Positions 55,491-64,000 of a DNA stretch of 64,000 nt are shown piece after piece. Within the stretch, counting starts at the first letter, position 1. Each line of letters begins with the position of its first letter. The position numbers were made by a program, and so were the translations under genes. Source of the DNA: Nicotiana tabacum (Eukaryota; Streptophyta; Magnoliopsida; Solanales; Solanaceae). The notes under the pieces are model-generated. The model saw only the letters and a program-made list of their open reading frames with translations. It did not search any database and was not told the DNA's origin. The stretch covers positions 57,036,419 through 57,100,418 of the forward strand of contig NC_134095.1 of the NCBI RefSeq assembly GCF_000715075.1. The letters run 5' to 3'.

Positions 55491-56254
55491 AAAGTAATGG
55501 ATAAAATAAACTAAGAAACAAAAATCTTTTTGAATTTTTCATTTATAATTTTTTTTCAAATACAAAACAGGAAGTACTATAACAAAAGACTCGAAAATCT
55601 TAACTAGAGTGACAGACTCGATACTACTGTACAAGACTAATAATTAAAAGACAACATAAAATAGACTAAAAAATAAAACATTTCCTCAAGTAGCTCGTGT
55701 ATGCAATGGTCTTGACTAGAATGGTCGTGGGGTATTTGTCATGCTCATGTCCTGGTGCATGGATCCACACCTGAATGAGAAAAATAAGACCAAATAGATC
55801 AGTGACTCAAGACACTATGCGACACTACAACACCTCCTATTGGACACACGCAAGACATGATTGGGCTACTTTTGCAAAATTAACCTATGTGGCCAAGGAT
55901 GGCTATTAGTGCAATCTCAACAAAGGTGACCTCAAAGACATGGAAATACCTCACACTAAGGCTTAAATGGATTCAACTCCCAATAATCATGGCCCAAAAT
56001 CAATTTGCATAAATGACCCATTTTGCAAAAACAATCGATATGGCCAGAAGTGACTAAAGATGCAAACTCAATAAGGACGTGCCTTAAATTAATATGACTC
56101 ATAGTTGTGGGCTTAAGATCCTAAGACATAGGTAATTGAACCACTTTACGAAAATGATCCCATTTTGCAAGAATGGCCGGTGTGGCCAAAAGTGGCTAGA
56201 CATGCAAGATTTGGCTAAGACCCCGCAAAGCCAAAAACCTAAGACACTAGGAAG

Positions 56255-56320
56255 AACGGACCCTATATGGGTTGCCTTCGTATCCCGCCCCGAAAGACGA
56301 GAATCAGGTTCGCGTAGTTC
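56255..56320 (-). repeat. Dispersed module 4 (TGCCTACGTATC type)
   Basis: AACGGACCCTATATGGG, TTGCCTTCGTATCCCG, GAGAATCAGGTTCGCGTAGTTC. A T-rich tract follows at 56380. Confidence 0.8.
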
Positions 56321-56864
56321 GGGAGATTGGATATGGGAGAAAGCTTAAAAAATTGACACTAATTTAGAAAAAATATACTTTTTTTGTCTTTTTGAAAAAT
56401 GATGGAAAATGTAAAATCTTTTTGGATTTTATTTTTTATTTTATTTTTCTTTTTTGGAAAATGAGGGGAAAGTGCAAAATCTTTTTGGATTTTTCATCTT
56501 CATTTTTTTGATTTTGTTTTTGAAAAAGTAGTGAAAAAAATATAACTGGGCCCTACTTGCTTCGTCTTTTACCCTTCTTTCCCAAGCATCGGTCCGCTAA
56601 ATGACCTTTTTACCCTCAAAGATGCAACATGTATCACATAGGGATGATTGAATGCCTTTTTGGGCCACGGGCCCATTTTGACAAAATTTGGATAGGCTTC
56701 CTACAAAGGGACACGGTACCTGGGACCGAGCCCTGCTATGTCTAAATGACATGTTGCAAATAAAAATGACCTAATGGCTGACCTAAGTTTGGGGTTCACT
56801 AAAAAAGCAATTCGGGGGAGCTTATGCGTATTGGGAAAAATTGCATTTATATATGCAAGTGACA

Positions 56865-57362
56865 TGTTGAGACATGTGGACTGGTCAAATAGTCAAAGAA
56901 TTATAATTAGTAAAAATGAGCAAAGGCAAAGGAAGAGGCACAGGAGGACATTTGAAGAATTCAGCGCCCGTACCTATTTAAATCATTTATCAAAAGGAAC
57001 AGATTTGACCATAATAAAGAGCGTAGATAAGAATTCGACAGGCATTAATTACTGGATACGTTAGAGAATTTGTATTAATTACAATGATTGTGTAACGTAG
57101 CATTCAATGTATTTAATTATTCATAATAGCCACATTATGATTTGGAGGAAACGCATATCTTCAAGATACCTATAAAAGGGAGGTATCTGGTCACTTGTAA
57201 ACACAAGACACAATCGGAATATATTTTGATTCACTTGTTTTTCTCCTGATTACACTCTGGTTACTCTAAATTACTTTCTTCTACATATTTTTTTTTGATT
57301 ATCAGTAACCCGCATTCTTCTAAATTCTAACTTTGATTGAAATTCTATTTTTTGGTTAAACA
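56865..57362 (+). repeat. 5' LTR of element F, left end approximate
   Basis: The right end TTAAACA at 57362 is 2 bases before the primer site. A TATA box lies at 57171. The left end is placed at TGTTGAGACATG but could lie up to about 25 bases later, because E itself contains TGACATGTTG nearby (56749). Confidence 0.65.
57171..57178 (+). promoter_or_regulatory. TATA box in the LTR of F
   Basis: TATAAAAG in CCTATAAAAGGGAGG, about 190 bases before the LTR end. Confidence 0.6.
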
Positions 57363-57364
57363 AA

Positions 57365-57383
57365 TTGGTTCCATTACCGGGAA
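57365..57383 (+). other. Primer-binding site of F
   Basis: TTGGTTCCATTACCGGGAA. It resembles the TGGCGCC-TTGCCGGGGA type used by Tat and Ogre elements rather than the initiator-Met type; several bases differ. Confidence 0.65.
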
Positions 57384-57429
57384 TCTGATAATCTATTTTT
57401 TTCACTTGACCTTCCTTGGTACATCAATT

Positions 57430-58998
57430 ATGTCGAATAACAATAACAACACCCCAAAAAACCAAGAGAACCAACAAAGTCAGGGAGGCCCACAGAATAT
57501 TAACATTCAAGTTCCAACTCCGCAGGACTCTCCACGACAATCTCGTGAGGGTACTCCTGATGGATCTCAAATAAACGAGTATGCTCAATTTGAAAATGTT
57601 GAAGCTGTTGATGAAGCTTTGGAGAAATTAATTACTGCTCAGGTCAACAAAGTTGTTGAGGCGCTTGTTAACCAGTTACCTGTTGCAACACCCACACCTT
57701 CTCCAAATAATAACACTATAGAAAAACCTCGTTCCGGGCTTGTTAACTCGGGTAGCGGTGGAACTCCCAGTAAACCGCAGGAGAGAGAACCAGGTAATGT
57801 AATTAATTCCGATTTACAAAATTTAGTACTAACCTTGCAGAGACAGCTCAAGGAGCAAAGTGAACGCATAGAGCAGATACCCGGGGAGCCGCCCATAATC
57901 AAAGGGGTAGACATGGACAGATATTCGCAACAACCCTGGAAGCCAAGTGCTGCCCCACTCCCAATTCTAAAAAAGTTCAAAATGCCTGATATTCCAAAGT
58001 ATGATGGAACAACAGACCCACGAGACCACGTGACTGCATTCACAATGGGCGTAAAAGGCAATGATTTAACTAAGCAGGAGATCGAATCGGTATTAGTCAA
58101 GAAATTTGGTGAAACACTCACCAAAGGAGCACTAACATGGTATTCCCTTTTACCTGAAAATTCTATAAACTCTTTTGCTGAGCTTGCAGATTCTTTCATC
58201 AAAGCACACTAGGGAGCCCAAAAAGTGGAAAAACGAATGGAGGATATTTTCAAAATTAAGCAAGGAGATTCAGAATTGCTTAGAGAATTTGTGGACAGAT
58301 TTCAACGCGAAAGAATGACATTGCCGCGTGTACCTGATAACTGGGTAGCTATAGCTTTCACAAGTAATTTGAATGGAAAAAGCTCGGAAGCTACGAGGAG
58401 ACTCAAGGAAAGCCTTCGAGAATTCCCAGCTACAACGTGGAATGATGTTTATAACATGTATAACACGAAGTTGAGGATTGAGGAAGATATTGTTCCCTGA
58501 TCTCAAAAAGAAGAAAGTATACGTTTAAGATGTGCAGAGAACGAAAAAAGATCCGGTAAAAATAGGTACAAGCCCTATATGGGACTTGCGGGGAAAGACT
58601 CGCGGTCAAAACAGGATAATCAAAGGCATGATCACAAATCAAGGAACATAGAATCAGGTTCTTCATCAATATTTAGGAACGAGCGAAACAACTATGAGTC
58701 ATGGTATAATGATTGAAATTTAAAAGCGAGATTCGGGTGTTACAACTTCAACGTCAGCACCTCCGTGCTCGTAGCTGTTTTGAAAAATATGGGAGATAAG
58801 GTTCGATGGCCAAAGGAAATGAGATCGAATCCAAAAAGGCGCAACCCTGACCATTGGTGCGAGTTCCATAATGATCACGGGCATAAAACAACAGATTGCA
58901 TATTTTTACAAAGTGAAGTTGATAATTTATTAAAACAAGGATATCTTACTGAGTTGTTCAGCGAGAAAGGCAAGCAATCTTACATGAAGAACAGGTAG
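57430..58998 (+). pseudogene. gag: Element F gag
   Basis: Start at 57430 (MSNNNNNTPKNQENQQ), the ATG after the primer site; an upstream in-frame ATG at 57337 lies in the LTR and is rejected. An Asn/Gln/Pro-rich N-terminus and a coiled LQNLVLTLQRQLKEQSERIE stretch precede the gag core KMPDIPKYDGTTDPRDHVTA, TLTKGALTWYSLLPENSI, VEKRMEDIFKIKQGDSELL and RFQRERMTLPRVPDNW. A C/H motif, WCEFHNDHGHKTTDC, lies near 58855-58900. In-frame stops at 58210, 58498, about 58714 and 58996 break a single continuous frame. Confidence 0.88.
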
Positions 58999-59067
58999 GA
59001 GCCTCCAAAACCACCTTCTCCCAAAAGAACTGTTAACATTATAAGTGGGGGTGAAGACATCAATGGT

Positions 59068-59634
59068 ATGTCATATACTGCAGCTAACAAAACTTCCAAA
59101 ATAACTATTACCCAAGGGAAACGGGTGCAGCATGTTCTAGAAGAAGGCATTATTACATTCAATGATGCAGATACAGATGGCATATTAATCCCTCATAACG
59201 ATGCACTGGTAATATCTTTAATTGTGCATGATACTAATGTAAAACGAGTTTTGATTGATCCAGGTAGTTCCGTGAACATTATTCTGCTAAGAGTGCTATG
59301 TGAGATGCAAGCTAAAGATAGAGTAATACCAAAGGCGCATACTATATCTGGATTTGATAATTCCAGTGTCGTCACAAAAGGAGAGGTAACACTCACCACT
59401 TTTGCTGAAGGGGTCGTCAAAGATACAAAGTTCCTGGTAGTAGACATGGAGATGGCTTACAACATGATTCTGGAGAGACCATGGATCCATGAAATGGATG
59501 TTGTTCCTTCAACCTTGAATCAAGTTATCAAATTTCCATCGCCATGGGGAATTTGTCAAATTCGTGGAGATCAACATATGTCCGGGGCTATTAACTTTGT
59601 TGCAGATACAAGCACGAGAAGTGGAGGCAAATAA
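59068..59634 (+). pseudogene. Element F protease
   Basis: The aspartic protease active site is VLIDPGSSVNIILL near residues 62-75, intact D-P-G-S. VVDMEMAYNMILERPWIHEM follows near 128-147, the Tat equivalent of the ILGRPWL block. It is in the gag frame, after the TAG at 58996. The TAA at 59632 is followed by about 150 more in-frame codon positions without homology until the frame change at about 59795. Confidence 0.88.
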
Positions 59635-59792
59635 CAATCACAGAAGGCAGTTGAGGACATCACAACACAAACCTCAACTGAACAAGCACGAACAGATGTA
59701 GACTCAAGGCCTGATACCATTCAAGAACCAGAAGAGAATGAAGATATCAAAACAACGATAGAGGAATTAGAACCTGTCGTGTTATTCGCTCA

Positions 59793-60740
59793 ATGCCTGA
59801 TAAAAAAGTCTATGTCGGAGCTAATCTTGACCAAGGAATGAAAGGTAAGTTAATTGAATTTTTGAAAACTAACATGGAATGCTTTGCTTGGTCCCACTCC
59901 GACATGACAGGAATACCACCGGAGGTGATGACTCATAAACTAAATGAAGATCTGTCATATCCTCCTATGAAGCAAAAGAAAAGAAAGCAGGGAACTTTCA
60001 AGAATCAGGTGATTCAAGAAGAAGTCCAAAATTTGCTAAAAATTGGTTCCATTCAAGAGGTAAAATATCCTAACTGGTTAGCCAATACTGTTGTGGTTCC
60101 AAAGAAAAATGGTAAGTGGCGGGTTTGTGTAGATTATACAGATCTTAACAAAGCTTGCCCTAAAAATTCTTTTCCACTACCACACATAGATTAATTGATT
60201 GATGCAACTGCAGGTCACGAATTGTTAAGTTTTTTAGATGCATATTCAGGTTATAATCAGATTAAAATGGATCTGGCAGATGAAGAAAAAACTTCATTCA
60301 TAACAGACAGGGGGACTTATTGTTATAAAGTAATCCCGTTTGGTCTAAAGAATGCAGGTGCAACGTATCAGAGGTTAGTTACCAAAATATTTCAGGAATA
60401 TTTAGGAAAGACAATGGAGGTATATATAGATGATATGCTTGTTAAAACTCAGTATTCAAAAAATCACATATCACATTTATCTGACACATTTTCAATTTTG
60501 CGCAAATTTAATATGAAGTTAAATCCCGAAAAATGTGCATTTGGCGTTGCATCTGGCAAGTTTTTGGGTTTTCTTGTTTCTAACCGTGGAATTGAAGTAA
60601 ATCCTGCACAGATTAAAGCCATTGAGGAAATCCCTGACATACTTTCAAATAAGAAAGAAGTTCAAAGATTAACAGGGAGAATTGTGGCCTTGGGAAGATT
60701 CATCTCTAAATCATCAGAGAAGTGTTTTAAATTCTTCTAA
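59793..60740 (+). pseudogene. Element F reverse transcriptase
   Basis: Blocks in order: GIPPEVMTHKLNEDLSYPP, IQEVKYPNWLANTVVVPKKN, GKWRVCVDYTDLNKACPK, SFPLPHID, a TAA at 60192-60194 where the family has Gln, then LLSFLDAYSGYNQIKMDLAD, FGLKNAGATYQRLV, the active site MEVYIDDMLVK near 60417-60450, and KFLGFLVSNRGIEVNPAQIK. All three catalytic Asp residues are present. The TAA near 60738 ends the thumb region in FF-ALKK, again a Gln-like position. The upstream ATG is not the true start; RT is part of pol. Confidence 0.92.
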
Positions 60741-61250
60741 GCTCTTAAGAAGCAGGATCATTTTGAATGGAATGAGGAATGTCAACAAGCACTCAGGAAT
60801 TTGAAAACGTACTTATCAAATCCACCTTTGTTGGCAAAACCAAAGGCTGGGGAAAAGCTACTCCTCTACCTTGCTGTTTCGGAGGTGGCGGTAAGTGTTG
60901 TTTTGGTCCGAGAAGAGCAAGGTAAACAATCACCTATCTATTACGTAAGTAAATCTTTGTTAGATGCAGAGACGAGGTATCCTTAGTTAGAAAAACTTGC
61001 ACTTGCGTTAATCATGGCATCTAGAAAGTTAAGACCTTACTTTCAGTGTCATTCTATCATTGTGGTAACTACCTACCCTTTACGTAACATATTACATAAG
61101 CATGAGTTATCAGGTAGGTTAGCTAAGTGGGCAATAGAGTTAAATGAATACGAAATTGCATACCAACCTAGAACTGCTATAAAATCACAAGTATTAGCTG
61201 ATTTCGTGGCTGATTTTAGTCAGGGAATACAGTTAGAAGCAGAAAAGGAG
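60741..61250 (+). pseudogene. Element F first RNase H (gypsy type)
   Basis: KLLLYLAVSEVAVSVVLVRE and PIYYVSKSLLDAETRYP, then a TAG at 60984-60986 where Gln is expected, then LEKLALALIMASRKLRPYFQ and YEIAYQPRTAIKSQVLADF. The layout is the degenerate RNase H that follows RT in Tat elements, in which the usual catalytic Asp (here LAVSE) is replaced. That fits loss of activity compensated by the second domain. Confidence 0.85.
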
Positions 61251-61283
61251 TTACAGGTGTTCAATGGAGCTAACCCAAGAACT

Positions 61284-61835
61284 TGGACTTTATTCACTGA
61301 TGGCTCATCTAACGTGAGAGGAGCAGGTTTGGGGGTAGTATTGGTACCACCTACGGGTGAAACCATTCGGCAAGCTACTAAATGTCATTCCATAACTAAT
61401 AATGAGGCAGAATATGAGGCTATGATTGCAGGTTTAGAACTAGCACAGGAACTTGGCATAAATCAGATTATAAGCAAGAGTGATTCATAACTCGTAGTTA
61501 ATCAAATGCTGGGGACTTATATAGCCAGGGAAGCAAGGATGCAGCAGTACTTAGAAAAGGTACGGGAATTGATAAAACAATTTCAAGATTGGAAGATTAG
61601 ACAAATACCTAGGGACGAAAATCTGGAAGCAGACGCCCTAGCAAATCTTGCATCTGCGGCCGACGTGGCAAACGATGCAAATGCCTCAGTGATACATTTA
61701 TTTCATTCAGTTCTTGATCCTGATGAGAATGAGGTAAATTTTAATAACTTAACCTGGGATTGGAGGAACAAATTTGTTGCTTTTTTACAGTATGGAACCG
61801 TCCCTAATGACAAGAAAAAGGCTTATGCGCTTTGA
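61284..61835 (+). pseudogene. Element F second RNase H (archaeal-like type)
   Basis: WTLFTDGSSNVRGAGLGVVL (first Asp), NNEAEYEAMIAGLELAQELG (Glu), SKSDS then TAA at 61488-61490 then LVVNQ (second Asp just before the stop), and DENLEADALANLAS (last Asp near 61637). All four acidic positions of an active RNase H are present. A second RNase H of this kind, distinct from the first, is diagnostic of the Tat lineage. Stops at 61488 and 61833. Confidence 0.88.
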
Positions 61836-62932
61836 AGGCAGACCGCTCGGTACTGCTTAAAACAAGGCAATCTATATCGTAAAATGTTTGGTGGGCCCTT
61901 AGCAAGATGCCTTGGACCTTCACAAACAGAGTATGTAATGAGAGAAATACACGAGGGTCATTGCGGGAATCACGCAGGTGGAAGATCACTAGTAAGAACC
62001 TTAATTAGGGTAGGTTATTACTGGCCTAAAATGGAAGAGGAGGCAGAAAGTTTCGTGGCCAAATGTGATAAATGCCAGAGGTACGGTAACAATATGCATA
62101 GACCTGCGGAATTATTACATCCGGTCATTGCGCCATGGCCATTTATAAAATGGGGAATGGATATCGTAGGTCCATTACCGCAAGCAAAAGAACAGGTGCA
62201 AGAAAAGGAAGTCAGAGACTTTATTTGGCGGAATATCATATGTCGATTCGGCGTACCAAAGGAGATCGTATGTGATAATGGTCCTCAGTTTATTGGAGCT
62301 CAAATCACGGAATTTTTTCAAAGCTGGCAAATTAAAAGGATTACATCAACACCCTATCATCCGGTAGGTAATGGACAGGCAGAATCAACGAACAAAGTCA
62401 TTAGCAGCAGTTTAAAGAAACGACTAGAGGAATCAAAAGGAAACTGTCCTGAAGTGTTACCTGGAGTTTTATGGGCATATCGCACAACTGCAAAAACAAG
62501 TACATGTGAAACACCGTTCTCATTGGTTTATGGAGTTGAGGCTTTAATTTCAGTTGAGATAGGGGAACCAAGTACACGGTTCACACAGGCGACACAAGAA
62601 TCTAATGACGAGGAGATGTGGGTCAACCTAAATTTACTCGAGGGGCGGAGAGAAGCTGCTTTAATAAGAATGGCAGCACAAAAGCAAGTCATAAAACGAT
62701 ACTACAATAGAAAAGCACGCCTCAGGTTTTTCAAAATTAGGGACTTCATGCTTAAAAAGGTTTTTCAGTCTACAAAGGTAGCTAACACAGGAAAATTAAG
62801 TCCAACATGGGAAGGACCCTACAGAGTGCGTGATGTTGCATGAAAAAGAGCACATGAACTGGAGACAATAGATGGCAAGATACTACCTTCGCATTGGAAT
62901 GCTGTTCATTTAAAGAGATACTATTTCTAAGG
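61836..62932 (+). pseudogene. Element F integrase, internal deletion
   Basis: Zinc-binding HEGHCGNHAGG (His pair) and KCDKCQRYG (Cys pair). The catalytic core starts WGMDIVGPLPQAK (first Asp), then jumps to EQVQEKEVRDFIWRN: about 25-30 residues normal for this position are missing at about 62185-62200, without a frame change. The rest is intact: IVCDNGPQFIG (second Asp), VGNGQAESTNKVI (Glu), WAYRTTAKTSTCETPFSLVY. After TGA at 62841 the frame ends with ILPSHWNAVHLKRYYF near 62930. The deletion should abolish activity. Confidence 0.88.
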
Positions 62933-64000
62933 AAAATCCACGGTCAGGTATAACCATTTTAAATCTCATTTTTGAATTGTTAAAATTTTACTAACGATTT
63001 TAGATGATAGGCAAAACGCTAACCCGTACTAAATGATGAGTCATGACCTGTAAGGCACATGGAGTAACCTAAAATTCCTGGCATAGGATTACAATTATTC
63101 TGATAGAAATGCAAACGGGTTATGCAGTCTTCATCTATAATCGTCCCTCCGAGTCCCGTATGTTTTTCCTTTTCAGGAAAAGGACCAAATGAGAGAAACT
63201 ATCAAGTGCTCTAGGCTTCATACTTCAACACTCAAACACTTGGGGGACTACATAATATACACGGACATGTGTATAAAGAAGGCAAAGAAGATTAAGGAAA
63301 AATCAATCCTGAAAGAGTCAAGTGCAGAGTAAAAGTCATAAAGCCACGAGCTAAGGCCAAAGAAAAACCTCACTATAGTTAGGGTAAAGGCCATGTACTA
63401 AAACGGGTTATAAGGAAAAACCCCGTGTCTATTATTCTTCTTTTAAATCTGTTACAAGAAAAATAATTACGAGAAAGTTATATATATAATTCAAATACAT
63501 GTAAAGTTTTATTCGGAACTAGACAAGGTTCAAAAATAAAAACTTGTCAAAGTTATTTCAGAGAAACATGTGTATTCCTATTTCTTTTGTCGTGTGATAA
63601 TACCATTATGAAGTTGAGACGTCTTCTTCATTAAGTATTGGAATATAAAAGGGCCCTCTTTTATAAAACTCATGTTTAAATTAATCATGAGGTTAACAAA
63701 AGCATTTTTCGGAAAACAAAAATGCAAATTATTCTGTAAGTCCTTAAAAATAAAGGCGAGAATAAAGCAAGCAGAAGTTTAAGATAAAAAACTTCTTAAT
63801 ATGTAAAAAAAATCTAAGACTAAGTTCGAACTTAGTCATAAAACTACGAAATTGTTTAGATTGCCCCATTAAAAGACTTGGAGACTGACGTTTCTAAAAT
63901 CAACCCTCAAATGAAGTTAAGGGTTTGATTACAATCTTCCAAAATCAAAACAAAAACAAAATCATTTGAATGATTAAAACTTGTCATTGAGAAGTTTGTG
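62933..64000 (+). other. 3' untranslated part of F, running off the window
   Basis: No coding content. A polypurine-like CACTTGGGGGACTAC at 63237-63251 is not followed by sequence matching the 5' LTR, so the 3' LTR is not reached. A poly-A-rich, low-complexity stretch extends to 64000. Confidence 0.6.

Larger units (their letters stand above)
46557..56864 (-). mobile_element. Element E: gypsy element with gag but no pol, one LTR seen
   Basis: 3' LTR 46557-49071; the reversed sequence right of it, AAAGAGGGGCAGC, is a polypurine tract. Gag reads leftward at 54988-53485. From 53480 down to 49072 there is no RT, RNase H or integrase, only repeats and polypyrimidine tracts, so E resembles the gag-only derivatives called TR-GAG. 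It inserted into D gag (target half GTTCA at 46552-46556). The 5' leader runs to about 56864, where element F begins; the 5' LTR is not in the window and is expected beyond F. The right limit is approximate. Confidence 0.75.
54989..56864 (-). other. 5' leader of element E
   Basis: No coding content. It holds two more copies of the dispersed module (55421-55490 and 56255-56320), a partial one at 56721-56750, and polypyrimidine tracts (55320-55410, 56380-56530). The leader is unusually long and should adjoin the 5' LTR, which is not seen before element F starts. Confidence 0.55.
56865..64000 (+). mobile_element. Element F: Tat-lineage gypsy element, 3' end outside the window
   Basis: 5' LTR about 56865-57362, primer site, gag, protease, RT, RNase H, a second RNase H and integrase, then 1 kb of untranslated sequence to the window edge. 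Two RNase H domains before integrase are a hallmark of the Tat lineage. It appears to have inserted into the 5' leader of E. Gag and protease share one frame; RT to integrase share another, offset by an apparent one-base loss near 59795. About eleven stops interrupt these frames. Confidence 0.88.

Noticed and set aside
57430..62932. Integrated plant pararetrovirus
   Set aside because: An integrase with zinc finger and DDE residues, LTR, primer site and dual RNase H are present and there is no movement protein; it is a Tat gypsy element.
63237..63260. Polypurine tract and start of the 3' LTR of F
   Set aside because: The sequence after CACTTGGGGGACTAC does not match the start of the 5' LTR as placed, so the 3' LTR is not claimed within the window.

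Overview
The window is plant nuclear DNA, most likely from a Solanaceae species and probably Nicotiana. That call is inference from the repeat families present (a TS-like SINE, Tekay-type gypsy LTRs with GCGTTCGCG arrays, Tat-type gypsy elements, hAT and Stowaway MITEs). There is no rRNA, tRNA, CRISPR array or prokaryotic operon. Almost everything recognisable is transposon-derived. I see no intact, clearly expressed host gene; the nearest thing is a 41-codon ORF with its own TATA box at 23598-24688.

Layout, left to right. 1-2100: 3' tail and LTR of a gypsy-like element, with a CpG-rich palindrome array in U3. 2108-3358: 3' half and LTR of a decayed Copia element. 3359-10435: gene-free DNA with a SINE, a Mutator-type MITE with a perfect 9-bp target duplication, and a foldback MITE. 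10436-16355: Copia element A (+), both LTRs, all domains recognisable but broken. 16495-20735: Copia element B (-), complete with a 5-bp target duplication but lacking gag. 20741-25077: diverged duplicated gene-flank DNA split by four MITE or hAT insertions, carrying the small ORF and a broken second copy of it. 25078-42160: two copies of a duplicated segment. Between them lies element C, the 3' part of a gypsy (Tat-like) element holding a multi-exon antisense gene. Copy 2 is interrupted by a 10.9-kb chromovirus, G1 (Tekay/Del type, -). 42410-45203: LTR of another Tekay-like family (G2). 45473-64000: a nest in which Copia D is interrupted by E (a gypsy element with gag but no pol, -), itself apparently interrupted by F (a Tat-lineage gypsy with two RNase H domains, +) that runs off the window.

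The signals least explained by ordinary annotation are these: (1) about 25 tandem copies of a short hairpin in E (49967-50975), whose arms change in a compensatory way; (2) embedded short hairpins in the tandem arrays of at least three other elements here; (3) a roughly 65-bp module containing TGCCTACGTATC, repeated four times across E beside polypyrimidine tracts; (4) the spliced antisense gene in C; (5) two unrelated transposons inserted in the same few bases of the two duplicate copies. All retrotransposon genes here carry nonsense or frameshift changes, most of the nonsense changes fitting C-to-T decay, so nothing is predicted to be autonomous as read.
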